In this document: one piece after another, positions 44,201 to 57,900 of the stretch
Layout of the letters: the number at the start of each line of letters is the position of its first letter
How positions within the stretch are numbered: position 1 is the first letter of the stretch
Origin: Corticium candelabrum
Lineage: Eukaryota; Porifera; Homoscleromorpha; Homosclerophorida; Plakinidae
NCBI RefSeq assembly: GCF_963422355.1
Contig: NC_085090.1
Location: 3,936,512-4,000,511 of the forward strand
DNA: 64,000 nucleotides
Direction: 5' to 3'
Made by a program: the position numbers and the translations under genes
Notes under the pieces: generated by a model
What the model was told of the DNA's origin: nothing
Databases searched by the model: none
The model's input: the letters and a program-made list of their open reading frames with translations, nothing else

Positions 44201-47200
44201 ATTACATAAGGCAAAAAGAACGCCTCCGATCTGCGAGCGTACACACACAGTTGACAAGACAAAAGCAACAGTTTGGCGAAAGGAAGCCATATAATGAGCA
44301 TATCGAAGAAGATAACTCGCATCTCAATAGTAGATGCAGAAAGGAGATGGCAGGCACTGACCTTGATATGATAGTCTGTGACAGAGTATTGGTGCGATTA
44401 GTTTTCAAGTTCTACAACAGCAACGTTACGACGGATGATGATGTGACCCGCTCTACGAAGTTGCTATCCAGTAGGACTATGACGGTAGCGTAGCAGCTAG
44501 GTCTGGCTGCAGCTATTTAGCAGCAACCGAGTGACCGAGATTAGAAAATAACCGAGACTATGATCCAATACTCTATAACACGTTAGACAAAAGACGTCAT
44601 TAGTTTCGCGTATCCAAAACATTTTTGTCTATATGTTTATGTGCAAAGCAATAACAGTATATGGAAGTTTGGATAAGCGCAGGTAATATAATTAGTGGTC
44701 GACCAAAAGTAATACTGCAGAAAAGTAGGAGGCTTTTTATTACTAAAGGAAACCGCTGTGTTACTCTGTTCCATTTGTACATATCGCCAAACCGTCAATT
44801 CATATGTCTTGCAGAGAAAGTCGCTGCAGCGCGCTAATTCTAAAAAGTATAGTAATTAACGTTTTGTATTGGACTGGAGGTCGCTATATCGCGAAGGCAA
44901 AAACCAGGCAATGCAAACCGGCGAATGGGAGCCTGCATAATACTTGCTATCTGGAGCTATTTAGTCCGGTGGACCTTACACTTGCAAGTGTTTGGATAGC
45001 AGTTGTTCTAACTAAATATCTCATACAATTAATTGACTGAATACACTAAGAAACGCCTTTGTGCACTAAATGCAAATTCATTTTTAGTTACATGGACATG
45101 TGTCTCTCAAAATCGATTTTGTGGTTTTCCAAATTATGGGATGATTAAAGCGCATTTCCAAAAGTTAAGCATTTAGTTAATATATCCAGGCGTACCAACG
45201 CTGTAGATAAATAGCTCCAGTCTCGTCTAGCCAGACAATCTTCACCTACTTCTTTCGAGACAGAAATATGAGAAATATTAAATCGTGATGCTTTCGACGT
45301 ACTTCCAACTTTTGCTTGTACTTACCACAAAATTTCTGTACCGTTGTTTTTGGAACAGGATGTCCCATCACTTTTGTGTAATAGCACGATGCCCGTGTTG
45401 GTCTATGTTGTCCTGCACACCTTCCCATGTCAGTTCGCTCCTTGCTGGAGTAACAGTGATAATGATTCTCACTATGGCTCTGTCATTCTTCATTCTCTCG
45501 TTCTTCCGTTGCTTCCACTTATCCGTAGGCAACTGTTTTGTCGCTGGAGGATAGACTGCCGGGAGCAGCAACCGGTGGCACAAACACTTCCCTGCCCTGT
45601 TGAGATTTACTCTTGAAATAGTTATTGGTTTCTTCAGAGGACAACTTTCTTAAACGACAGAGTCATGAGATAGGCGCAGTTCTGCAAAATCAACAATGTA
45701 CTATTAAGGTGCTAACTAGCAAAGAGAAAAGAAGACATGACTTCTTGAGTTGTATAATGTACTTTATGTTTCGTATAATTTGTGGGACAAAATTGCCTTG
45801 CAATTTCTTCCTAAGAAAGGAATCAGTCACAAATCATTTGAGAGGGAGGGGACTATTGAATAACGAATAGACGGGCGTATTGAATTGAGACCGGCACTTT
45901 ACGAATAAGCAAGAGACTGAAATAACATAAAGTCAAGTCTAGAAGACAGTTAAGAAGCGTTAGAGTCAGAGACGGAAAGAAGAGACAGGAAGCCGTGATA
46001 ACTCTGTCTAATGCCGTGTAATTAGTTGTGTATATTAATTAATAATACAATGTACCGAAGCACTTAGGTCTTGAGTTAACCTCAAATGTAACTAGTACCT
46101 AAAGTCCGTGTCAGCGAAATCTCAAAAATGACCACTGTTTATCCCGTGTCATAATGTGACACAAAGTGTTTCTAATTATTAAAGTATCGGAGTTGCCGTT
46201 CTATTAATTATTGTTGAGAAACAGAAGAGTTATTAAATATTTAATCATCTCATGTAGTATTCCTGCTATTCCTTTAATGAATATTAACTAATGCTCGCAA
46301 ACATCGTATTGCCAAATGTATCAAAACAGCGGTTACTGTAGTATTCAACTACACCTAGTGGTAACTACGTGAGGAGGTTCAGCACATACGGAGGAATATG
46401 CTCACACGCGACTCCCTTCCAATACGACTACGACAGTGAATACAAACAGCAATAATTACTTAAACAATGACAATAGACTAGTTGCGCAAAATCGTACGGT
46501 GAGCATAAAATGATAAGAATTTATCTAATAAATCTTAACTAGCGTCCGTGTCCTTAAAGTCTCGGCAAAGGACGCTGTTTATCATCCTAATGCTTATCTA
46601 TACTTTTGCCAAAGCCATTGTTGGGCGCACCATTGAGCATGCGCACGGGTCTTTCTTGTAAGCTGCTTCGCAGTCGAAACGCCTCTTTCTGCAGGAACAC
46701 GCTTTACACGGCAATGATGATTTATATACTACCCTTTCGTAATTTACGGGAAGTTTTACTGTCTCTGGATTTCAAAGCGCATGCCTCAAATTTTGAGCTA
46801 GCACGTGATTACGGATACATGAAAATTTATTAATAACACCCCATCATGCGATAGTTCTATGACATAAGACACATATGACGTCGCTTCAAATAGCGCACGT
46901 TGTCGTTTGGTAGCGATTTCGAATGAATTCCAACGCTCATGTTAGTCACGCTCTCTGCCATCTTTTTTGCTCGCGAATTCGCCAATTACTACTTTCTGAT
47001 TCGTCTTATATTCTTTGTATTGCAGTCCATCCTCCACCGTCGTTCTTCATGTCACAACAGACCTTGAGTGGATCGTGTTCATCACGTCGGTCTATTTCAT
47101 AAACACCACAGTTAGAACTAAGATGTAATACAGTATTTAGTTTGAGTTGTGATTGCTGTTCTATATGATGTCCTTACTGTGGCGTTAACAGATCAGATGC

Positions 47201-47838
47201 AAAGCAAATTAGGAAGTAACGAAGAATATGGTAACTAATTATATAGAACAGTAACTTCAATACGGCCTCTTGTTTGTCTCGTAATTGATCTGGTTAGCTT
47301 TTGAAAGACAACAATCTTATAACGTTATCGCTTTCTTCAAGTAAAAATTGTTTCTAGCACAACTCAATCTAATTATTCCAAACTCAAATGTCTGTTCTTA
47401 TCTACGCAACCGACTGGTGGTTACCATGAGCGGATTTTTCAATCTTCATCTTTGCCGCTGCAGCAGCTTCTTGCAATCGTCAAGTGACACAAAAAGATAT
47501 TTGTGAGAATATAGTTTCATGCAGGTACAATGTATACTCGCTGTTTTGACTTCCTGATATCGAAGAGGGGAGTCGAAGAGTTAGATCTACGTGAAAAGTA
47601 AGAAACCGTCAGTATGTCTCGGTCAAGCGATTAGAAATGGACGGTTTCCTGAGTAGGTTGCATTGTGTAATTTTTAGTCTACTGTTGGTCTAGAGCTATA
47701 TTGTTACCAATGTGTCTAGCTATATACATCGATTTAGTACTTCAAACACGGTATCTAATGCAATGTGACGACGCTAAATTTTTACAGTTAGTTTGCAGTT
47801 AACAAGACAGTATTTCTACTTGTTTCTACACTCTTGAT
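41220..47838. other. Long AT-rich stretch without a recognisable gene
   Basis: I see only short frames. The longest plausible pieces are a plus-strand ATG frame at 43,681-43,806 (KPKEWAHTLTEVMG), a frame at 44,251-44,493, and minus-strand frames at 45,246-45,583 that contain ARSELTWEGVQDNIDQHGH. None could be joined into a gene or assigned a family. Two similar GTCCGTGTC-led blocks occur at about 46,105 and 46,543. Confidence 0.5.
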
Positions 47839-50820
47839 ATATGCTTCTGGAAGATGTAGTAACATGAATTGGTATGCATCAATTCACTGGAGAACAAACT
47901 ATCTAACCAATAACGATCTATCGCTAACGTAAACAGGCTTCGTGGATCTTATCATTTACCAGTGTTGCTATATTTAGTGCATATTTCTCACTAAAGCAAC
48001 AAATTGGAAAAGTTTGAAAACAGTTATCTTCGATAAGATGCAATTTCCAATACTATCTAGACATTACTATAGTTCGTGTACACCATACAAATCAATTCCA
48101 TTAATTTTAAAAAGAACACAAGCAAATGGAAACACACAATCAGCAAGTACTAGCATTTTCAATCAGCTCTCTAATGTCTTGTTTTAGACATTCGCCTAGA
48201 AAAATAAAAACAAAGAGTGATCGTTTAATGAAGACTGAATGTATTCTTGTTTCTCACCTTTCCTGATCTTTCTGTGACCAACTGAATGAATCGTCTTTCG
48301 TATCTCAATACATTTCGCTGCACGTAGTCTGGCTTGGTATTCTTCTTTCTTGGCAAGAAATAACGTAGCAAGGTAAAAGTAATCTGCACACATACAATCA
48401 GATCGACACAGAAAACAAACGACGAAAAGGGATCAACGCACAATCTGCTGTCTAATGACTAGTAGGTAGCTTGTCTTGCAAAAACGACAAGGCAGTTTGC
48501 AAGTGAGTCATAGACTCTTCTAGTCTTGCGGTCTTGATTTCATACGAACCTAATCGCATCATACCTACACACACCGACATTGCAAGCAGACATTTGATAC
48601 ATACAATAAAAAGTTTGAGAATATATCATCTTGCGAAAGCAATAAAGGTACGATTTGGAAAGATGCGCTTTCATTCCATTTCTATGCTTCCAGACACAGC
48701 TTTATGGATTCTTTCCAACATTCTTTCTCATCATAGTCGACAGACAAGAAATACAAATCTAGATTATAAATACAATTAGCTACAATAAAACGGGTTTAAC
48801 ATATAAACCAAATTTTAACGAACTTATCGCAACGTCATCGACTCGATCAGGCAAACAGCTTTGTTATAGATGAAATTGCCGAGCTTTCTCATGCCAAGAT
48901 ATGGCTTCATCGTAGTTTCCTTGTGATCGAAAGCAGTTTCCCACTACTTTCATATCTATAACATCGGAGGATGCAGGGAATAGTTGGCTACAAAAGGCTT
49001 TACAGAAGACTTTGTTGTCGAAAACTTTATTTAATGATTGCGAGAAAATAATTATTATCCAAGTAATGCATTTTACAGTTCATCAAGTGTACCGTCCATA
49101 AAGTCATAAAGTAGATTGTGTATACGATTAAAAAATCGTACTCGCACACACGGACTTGTGTTGACCTCAAGAATTTTTTAGTTGTGGTAATGGCACGTAA
49201 TATGACGCAGTACCATGACAACTAAACAATAGAAATCGCTAGTTAGCTCTTTCTATAGTGCTGTGTAACAGAAGCATGAAACTACTGCAAACCTAAAGCT
49301 GTTTAATTGGATGTGGGTTGACGAATATATGCGAACATTGTTATCTTTCATATTACAATGCACATAATTGGTGCTCACTGTGATCTCACTACGCCTGATT
49401 TTCCAGAAGATGCAGTGAAAGCATACGCGTAACATACGTGATCTCACCATATACATTTTGTCTCACGCTTATACTAGACTAAAAACGCTGTCTAACTTCA
49501 TCTGTTACTGTAACGTTCAATTCAGCCTATAGAAAGACACATATGTTAGTTGTGTTGTCAGTGCAAAAAGGAACGTCAAGAACGTAGCAGTTGGGAAATG
49601 TTTGACTTGGTGCAGTTGATTGAATTTCGAATAAATGCGCATATATGCTAACGTAAGCGTAGTAGTTAAATAGAAATAAACATTACAAATATCAACTATC
49701 TAAACCTTAATTTAACAGTTTGCAATACACAGAAAAATGAAAATCACTGTACGATATGCAAAAAGATAACGCAAGCAAAATAATACATGATTAGAAAGCA
49801 TATTGACTGTCAAGCTTATGGCCACAACGACTAACACAATGAGTTGTGTCCTTATGCATGTTATCAACATATCTTGCCCGAAAATCTAACTTATAATAGT
49901 ATAGCAAGAGAACGTTGTACTTACTCAATACGGCAAAGTAGGATGTGATGACGGTAACGGCACTGTAGTTATCTCATACGACTTGATTGTGAGTTACAAT
50001 ACTTCCTCTTTTCTGTCAGAAGGTCGTACGTCTTTGATACGTAACTGAAAGCTAAACATATTCGATGATAATAAAATTACGTATTTCTATCATTGATTAC
50101 TTATTATTTCATACCAGATGCCAATTTGGGATGAAAGGGGAGTAGCAAGACCGTCTGATAGTAACTGCCTCCTCTAGTAAATTTAAACTATTTTCAAGAT
50201 TTCCTCTTACTTTGAAGCATTTACCAAGACTGATAAGAGCTGAAATGTAAAACATAAAGTTTTCAACTTTAGGCTTTACCTGCAGGTTTGTTACTTAAAA
50301 ATGACCATCAACGAATGTCCTCCAACATTTGGCAAAATGTCTTAGAAAACACGCTACATTTTTTAGTATTGTGGCCTAACCTACCTTGCAAATCTATTTC
50401 TCTTTTTCAAGGTCTCAAACACATTTATAAAAGGATATCTGCAATGTCTACTATAAGAGATACTGATTTATCAAAAATGAACTCCTACTTACCTGTAATG
50501 TTGAACATGTTATGAGATTTTTATTCATGCCCCTCAACAGTGTGGTTTATCTAGTTAACAGGAGGACCTTCGCATAAATTTTATAGTGTTAACTATCATG
50601 TGAGTACAATTGCTTTTCAATGTTCGTTCTCTCTAACTCATTACGAGCATGGTATTTAACCTTGTATGTTGATCTCTCTTTGACCACATTGCTTATTCTT
50701 TCAATTATACCTTTTGAATTTGTAAAAGTCAATAGTTTACTAAACTTTGTGTTCAATGTGTTCTTGTAACTACTATTTGTTACTAATCTGATGCTTTCAT
50801 AGGCGATGTTTCCATAAACG
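47839..50820. repeat. Older partial copy C of the TPR-exon region
   Basis: This block is colinear with about 6,452-9,640 of copy A and with the matching part of copy B, but is clearly more diverged. It starts in the 3' flank of the TPR gene and ends where a Tc1-type element is inserted; about 20 bases of matching sequence may resume just after that element (52,117 on). It lacks the MITE found in the last intron of copies A and B, so it branched off before those two separated. Confidence 0.85.
48140..50239 (-). pseudogene. TPR-gene pseudogene (copy C), 3' exons only
   Basis: Seven exon counterparts are recognisable: 50115-50239 (A2), 49925-50051 (B2), 48824-48955 (C2), 48635-48758, 48442-48564, 48258-48383 and terminal 48140-48195. 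Exon A2 is one base short and B2 has a one-base loss plus a two-base gain near its donor. C2 carries an in-frame stop at 48,864-48,866. The 48635-48758 exon is two bases short and its GTAAGA donor has become GCAAGA. There is no CARD or NB-ARC region beside it. It is a dead, truncated relative of the two larger copies. Confidence 0.85.
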
Positions 50821-50822
50821 TA

Positions 50823-52114
50823 CAGTCCGTGTCAAAAATCTTGACACATTTACGCTTAAAGACGTGGCGATAGGTAACGTGAGCAGAAACGCATCCGTAT
50901 TCGAGTTAGTACGTTTTCTAGCTAGAAGAGAAGTATTGTGCATGCTCGTAGGTTTGTTAAAATTTTGGAAACACTTAAGTGCGCATCAGTAGCTTGTGTT
51001 ATCTTTTCATTTTTTGATAGCATTACTCCGCTATCTACTTAAAGGCGCATTCGGCTCGACACGCGTTCGACGTATGGCGACAGATTACAAGTCGTGAGCA
51101 ACTGCCCCTTTGCCTGCATTGCGTCTTCGAGTTTGTTACCGTTTTTAGGCCTACGAAGGTCAACACGCCGTTTAATGATCGCACAGAGGTTTACTATTGA
51201 CGCAAGATCTGGTGAGTTAGCGGGCCAATCGAGAACCGAGAATCGAGAATCGATTGTCTTGCAGCTACCGCCGAGTTTAACAAGTTGAATGCGTACGAAC
51301 ATTGTCAAGTTGAAGACGCCATCCGTCTGGAAAAAGTGTATCAGCCGATTCAAAAAGACACTGTGCCAGAATGTCGACAGTTGTTCCGCGCGATCTTATC
51401 TTACCCCTTGCGTGGATTTTGAGGCCATGACGAGAAAGCGGATTGACTGGTTCAACAGCTGCTGGAACCCAAACAAGAACGGTATTGCGGTACAGCTGAA
51501 AAGTGGTATCATCTGTGAAAATTGTTTTGCTCCAGTCATCAGCTGCATGGTCAGAGCACCAGTCTACACGTCTCTTTTTTAAGTGGAATTATACTAAGTA
51601 AAGTGTACCGATAGCCTGCATCACGAAGTTTTCTTCTGATGGTTGAAGAACTGACGTCAACTCCTTCCTGCGCTGGCAGCTGATAGGCAAGTTTGTTTGC
51701 TGGCTTTGTTGTTTCATGTTGTGTCATGTTCATTAGTGCTGTTCGCTGGTTTTCTGCTAGTTTTCTTGGTCTTCCACCGAAAGCAGTGCGTTCTATTCCT
51801 TCTCCAGTGTTCAATCTCTTGAGGCTTCGGTACACAGTACAGCGAGAAACAGTTAGAAGTTGTCAGATCTTGGATGCCTTCTTGGTACCGAAGCGATGTA
51901 ATAACAGAATATCGCGGCGCTGTCTTTCACGACTCATTTTAGCAATGGAAAAGGTTTCTATAGGCGGGTGCGAAGACTATGGAATAGACTTTGTGAATAC
52001 TTTAGCTGTTTGAGCAAAATTTGGTGCGGGTTTCTTAGTAAATAGCAAAACAAGAAGACTTTCTAGAAATAGTACAAGTAAACTGGAAATGTGTCAATAG
52101 TTTGACGCGGACTG
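50823..52114 (-). mobile_element. Tc1/mariner-type transposon
   Basis: The element is 1,292 bp and is flanked by TA dinucleotides (50,821-50,822 and 52,115-52,116), as expected for the TA target duplication of this superfamily. The ends are inverted: CAGTCCGTGTCAAAAATCTT on the left and, read inward on the other strand, CAGTCCGCGTCAAACTATTG on the right, followed in both by GACACATTT. It carries a decayed transposase on the minus strand and lies at the end of pseudogene copy C. Confidence 0.9.
51039..51937 (-). pseudogene. Tc1-type transposase, inactivated
   Basis: The start MSRERQRRDILLL and a paired HTH region (TVYRSLKRLN; GGRPRKLAENQRTA) are followed by the catalytic segments: first Asp in WSKTIFTDDTTF, second Asp in LQLDNVRTH, and a third region DWPANSPDLASIVNLCAIIK. 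In the third region the Glu of the family's P-I-E-N-L-W motif is Val. There is a stop near the N-terminus (after KKASKI) and several frame changes. The enzyme is dead by both frame and active site. Confidence 0.85.
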
Positions 52115-52768
52115 TATACGTTGTTTTCAATAATTGTGCCTTACGCCCAGTTCACGTTAAGACGCTGGCACAGATTCACCAAGAATTGCGTCTGACGAGC
52201 GTTCATCGCACAACAAGCAATGTGACAGTCGTCTGGCGTTACAAAGTAGCCAAGTGTGTACTCGCAACACACATGGACTACTACGTTTGCTATTTTTGGC
52301 GTTGCGACATAGTTTCAAGCTTTTTCTTTCACAGTAGGTCTTTGCAGTCCTTTGAATGCACTTGCCAAAGGCGGAAGAATACTACTCACGCACTCAGTGA
52401 AAACTTCCATCAAACCCATGTGAACTACTAGAATATCCCGGATACTTTCAGTTGCTCTGACTGACATTTGATTGACAATGAGCACCTAATTTCATCAGAC
52501 GCTGGGATACTTCTGGATAGGACGCTCAACTAGAAATTTTTTCTATTCGACCGTCATGGACGCTAGGCGAGCGTCGTGTGCGCGTCACGAACTCTGACAT
52601 GTACACAGTGAGACGTTAACGCTCGCAGGATGCTCGCGCTAGCTTCGTACTGTGAATAGTGCTTTAGATGACGACCAAGACTATACCACTTCAATTCATG
52701 AAAAACTATTTAATTGACGCGAAACTTTTATACACAGTGCACCAAAGTGATCTAGTAGTCGAATGTAA

Positions 52769-52915
52769 GAGTTTGACTTTGCCATCAAAATAGCTGCTGA
52801 TGTAGACCTCGATGACAGAGAAATCAAGGAGCGAGTGGCTACAATGCTGGCAACGGCACCAGGTACCCAAAACTTGGATTCACCTCAAACTCAGACTACT
52901 GTGCATCACAAGTAA
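52769..52915 (+). other. Short exon-like frame
   Basis: The frame reads FDFAIKIAADVDLDDREIKE and onward, ending HHK then TAA, with an AG just upstream. It could be the terminal exon of a plus-strand gene that was cut off between copies C and B, but no upstream exon or family was recognised. Confidence 0.25.
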
Positions 52916-55900
52916 TGCAAATAAAGTCTAGCGCTTTGGATAATGAAAAATATTATTTGCAGTATCGCGTCTTCTATACAAACTATCTGTAATACCGGCT
53001 GCTAAACACTTCTTCGACCGATTCTAGACAGTATAGCAGCTAATGCTACTGCCACAACAAATTTGTCTCGACTCTCAACTCTGGTGGGCAATGCCAATAA
53101 GGTATTGGAACAGTATATAGACATTTTTCAAACTGATTCCATTATCTTCTTCAACAGGTCCAAACTCAGTTGCAAAAAGTACAAGCCTCTCTTGATCTTG
53201 ACTTCCTCTTGTACTACTTTTGTTGCTCTCATTTTACTATTCATAGACGTGGTTGTTGATCGGGTGGGCGGTGTGTGTGTGTGCATGTGTATGGAAGCAG
53301 TTGTTAATAATCCAAGCAGTGAAAGGCACGGTGGTGTAGACTTTTTCGGCTGTTCAACCTGACATACGAATTTTCTTCGTCCTCTGGAAAGATCGACAGA
53401 TCGCTCAACGACACTCAGCACAATACTGCTGCAACAAATTTAAAGTTTCTACTAATTGCATCTCCACAGAAACAGTATATCGCACGGAAAGTGCTAATGG
53501 GATTTCTGTTGCTTGCCTTTTCAATGAGTTGACATCTTGAGATGCACACTTCCGTCCAGCAGCGATATTATAAAGTTTCATACGCAAGTGCAAAAACCAA
53601 GAGCCCTGACGACTGACAATTTTAAATACCAAATTCTACTTTTGTTATGCTATTATTTTTTGAAGGCAAAAATTTTCAAAAAGGTTATTACTCAAAAAGC
53701 ATTAGTAGTAGAATATAAACCAATCGGCTTGCTAGGTGCTGCACAGAGCTACAACAATATGTCATGTGGCTGCCGGCACTGCAAAGTCTGCGTATACAGG
53801 TGCTGTTGCCAGCTCTGTAGCCACAGTGAATAAACAAAGATGTCAGACTGACGCTTGCTGAGAATTCTTAACAAGTGGAATGTTGTCAGAGAATTCTCTC
53901 TATGAATAAATCCTGACAACTACATGTCTGGCTAAACCAATTTTCATAATCTTGTCACAGGTCCAAGGTGAAATGGAAATACACACACTCGTTAAAAAAT
54001 TAATTAAGGTAGACCTACAGTAAAAAGAATTGGAGTTGAAAAGAAAAGATTAGAAATGCAGTGAACTAACACTGGAGGTACATGGGCATAGGCCATAACC
54101 ATAATCGAAACCTTACAATTCCAAGTACCACATTCTGCATAAACTGCAAGGACCTGCTTGCACCCAGCACTAACACAGCCTAAATGAAGACTCCATGACA
54201 ACTGAGCAGAGGACATGCGACAGATCCTTAATATCACATCATATTTGACACCAGCTCTCTACATCGCCCACACACAACCCTCAAAAGTATCATAGACTGC
54301 AGCACTTCTTCCTCCATCTAGCTGCACATGACCATGAATAGGCGTCAGATGGAAGTACAAAGGCAACAGAACAGAGCTAACACCCACACCACCAACACAC
54401 CATGGTCTAATCTAAACTGTTGTGCAAACTGCAATATGTCAAGGAGAATACTCTACAGTGCACTGGATTAGAGTAAACATTTATGTAAATTTCAAGTGTC
54501 CATTACAGCTGCATGTATAACATGATACTAAGTATGCATCACGACGACCTCACTGCCTAGACTGAATCCATACTGTCCTAGATAGCTTGACTATTTTAGT
54601 GCAGGAATAATACCATCAAGCATCGAAATAGACAAGAAAATCAGTACAACACTTATGGATACTTACAGCTCTTGATAGACGAGGTGATTCTGAGACAGTC
54701 CTACTGTATTTCATCAGTTGGGCTTGATAAATATCAATACCAGACTTAGAAACAGTAATTGGTGATGCTTTATTGCATGTAGGTATTTCAGTACAAATTA
54801 GGATAGACAAACAAAGAGGGGTGAGATATTTTGCTCAATCAAACGTTTCCAGTCATCTATAAATGTGCAGTATTGAACGCTATCTACTTCTGCAGTCTGA
54901 AAACCACAGGGTTTAGTGATCACAAACACCCCCTAGCCTTGCTTCATGCTTGTAATGTATCGTGCATAGTTATACAATACTAGTAGTGAAGACCAGAGTC
55001 TGATCAGTGGTACATGGAGAAGACACTGTCTAATAAACAATCAGTGACAATAATTGTGTACGAAGGAATGATCTCTTTCAATAGATACATTCATGGTCAT
55101 GTGAGTACAGATGCATGTCACTCATTGACCATGCAATCATGTGTCTAGCATTTCACAACCATTCATCAAAACGGACAAGAGATAACAATAAGAAGACAGG
55201 CTTAAATAAGAAAAAATTATATCTCATGCAATTCTACACTGAATCTAGACACCCCAAATCTGCAATTTTCTAAAATGCCGAGTAATAGGTGACAAAAACA
55301 CTCCTACAAAAGAACGTCATCTTGGTCGTCGTTCACGCCTTACAAGAAATGCTATGTCGTATTATCACGCGTTCATTATCTCATCGAAACGCCACACTAT
55401 CCTTTCGCCACACTCACGATCTCTCCCTCTTTTTGCCAACAGCTCCACGCATCATTCCGTATGATTATCACATCAATGAGCGTCGGCGTATGTGAGTCTT
55501 TCCCATTCGCCTCGCGACGATGTCTCGCCACGCAACGACTTTGAGCAGTCGCTCTACGCGGGTGTCGAGTACACGACACCAGAGGTGTTACATAGCTTGC
55601 ACTAAAAAGACAAACAATCAAATAAGACAGCCCACAATGTCATTCCTGAGCTGACAATTCACGACACCTCGAGGAATGTCAGATTACTTGGCTACTAGAC
55701 GTTTGAAGCGCAAATAAGGCGCAAGAACTAGGAATACAACACATCTAGCCATATGCGACGAACAGTCGACCTCAGGCTACCGGAAGCTGGTCTTACGCAT
55801 AAGAACGTTTGCTTTCTAGCTCCCGCACTGCATCAAAGCAACAAACACACGATATTAACCTCAGAGCCGCGCTGTCGCTTTCGAACCTGGCATTCGTCAA

Positions 55901-57202
55901 TTCCGGTCGAGGAGAACGACGTGGCTGACGTTCCAGACTAAAGAAACGCGGTGTAGAGGTAGAAGACGAACGAGTAGTCGACGAGTTGGCGAACAACGCA
56001 ATGAGACTTGGATAGGAATGATGTAAGTGTCATGTGCATGGTAATGGGGCCTTGCCTCCAGCCCAGTATTTGTGCGTTAGAGCACTATTTCTGACATTTT
56101 TGAACATGATGGGACGAGAGAAAGAGAGAGTGACGTGATTGCACTGGTGAAGAGACGGTTGGATGGTGACTGACCTGAAACCACTGTGGTTGTCGACCGA
56201 AAATAGGCATCACGTACACGCCTTCTAAATTGATTTAAACACGCCTTGCACTTACATTGCTGGGCTGCGCAAATAGATTTGTTGGAATTATTTTGCTTCA
56301 GCTGTGACTTCGTCAAGAACTGCTGCAGCTTCAGTAGCAGTTGATAGATTGATAAAGCTATCAGGTTTTAGTAAAATAGTTTATATCTATGGTTGGTAAT
56401 TACCAAAGTCGTAACCAGCAGGTTCATTTTAATTAATTTATTAAGATTGTTCCCGGATAAAAAATTGTTAGGGATGACTTTATCTGCTAAAAACGAAAAG
56501 TAAACGTGATACAGGAGCGTAGGAAGCAAAACGTGACTCGTCCGGCCAAACGCGAGCTAATCGGTGAGGCAACGTTGCACGCGCTATTAGATGGGTAGGT
56601 CAACATTATATCTGGGTCTGTTAGCCTCGCAGTTCAATACTTCAAAGTATGGAAAGTAATGGTCTGGCTGCACGATGTGATGCCACAATCACGTATATGT
56701 AATTTGATCGCCTATACCCGTAAAACGGAAGTTGATGCCATTGAGCATCTGAACAGACCAGCCGAACCGCGTCTTACGCCTATGTGAGACTAATCACGAG
56801 TCTAATTCATCTACCCTACATTATAGATGGAGTAGTCTCGCGTTGCCAGAGAGTAAGACGCAGCGGAAATGGGTTTGGCTGCGCGAGATAACCTTTGTTT
56901 TGAGTATTAGCGCGCGTTACAATCGACAAAGCGGGAAGAGTCCTCTGTCTAATAAGGTAGCTAGCAAGTCATTGACTCTCTTGCAGTACTTCTCTCCGCG
57001 CCCTTGTTGTTCCCCGCATTGTCAATCCCCCGCGGAGAGAGACTGGGTCGAGTCTACTAGAGTGTATGTCATGTCACCTTCACGTCTGTTCTCCTTCAAA
57101 TATCAAGCAGCTGAAAAAGTTGAGGGGCACGTACCCCGTGCAGTGTCCTCTTTCGGTTTTTATTCCGATTAAGAATGTTGGTAATAGGGTGGGTGTGTCT
57201 GC

Positions 57203-57900
57203 TCAATCTGAATCAATGTAAGGCCAGATGACACACAATTGAACGGTGTTTTCATGATTCCCCACGTCGGAACCTGTCATAGTCCATTCGAGGTAGGTTG
57301 CGCCACATCTACAACATAAAATCACGATCCTAATGCAAACATACCTGGCGGCGTGAGATATGACGGCATTGAATGCTTCAACACCCAAATCGTGACACAC
57401 GCGCAATATAAATGCTTAAAATTTGCTTGCAGCATACACTCACTATAGTGAGCTCGACGTCGGTGGTTCTCAAATCAAGATATAGTTTTACGGTAGATTC
57501 ATGGCCTTCCTCTACTGCATACGTCATAGCCCGGTCGGTCTCGTGCGCACACTAATCGCGACACAGGTGAACTATGGATTCGTGACTCTTACATGCAGCA
57601 CGCACCATAGCCTTGACGACGTCGATAGCCTCCATTCGCGACATAGTTGTAATATATCTTTATGACCACCTTCTGCTGCCCAGGATAAGGATCGCTCGAA
57701 ATTGGTGACACCTCAATTACGATACAGGCGCTTGATATTTTCCTGACCATCTACAGCCCACAACATACCTAGGTCGAGATACGTAGCTTCCAATTCTCGA
57801 CATTAACTGACGACTTCCCTAGGACAACTTTCTGCAGCGCATATCATGACTTCGTCGAGATCGACCTTATTAATTCTCAGACACCCGTACTGTTGACGAA
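57203..57900 (-). pseudogene. Ankyrin-repeat pseudogene (copy B)
   Basis: This is the counterpart of 4,191-4,890. The one-base deletion after AAGGH seen in copy A is absent, so the frame continues into DILQLCREW, but a second frame change follows and the TAG after LCRD is shared. The gene was therefore already broken before the large duplication. Confidence 0.55.

Noticed and set aside
51693..52013. Plus-strand frame of 106 codons
   Set aside because: It is the antisense of the Tc1 transposase N-terminus, whose HTH motifs read on the minus strand.
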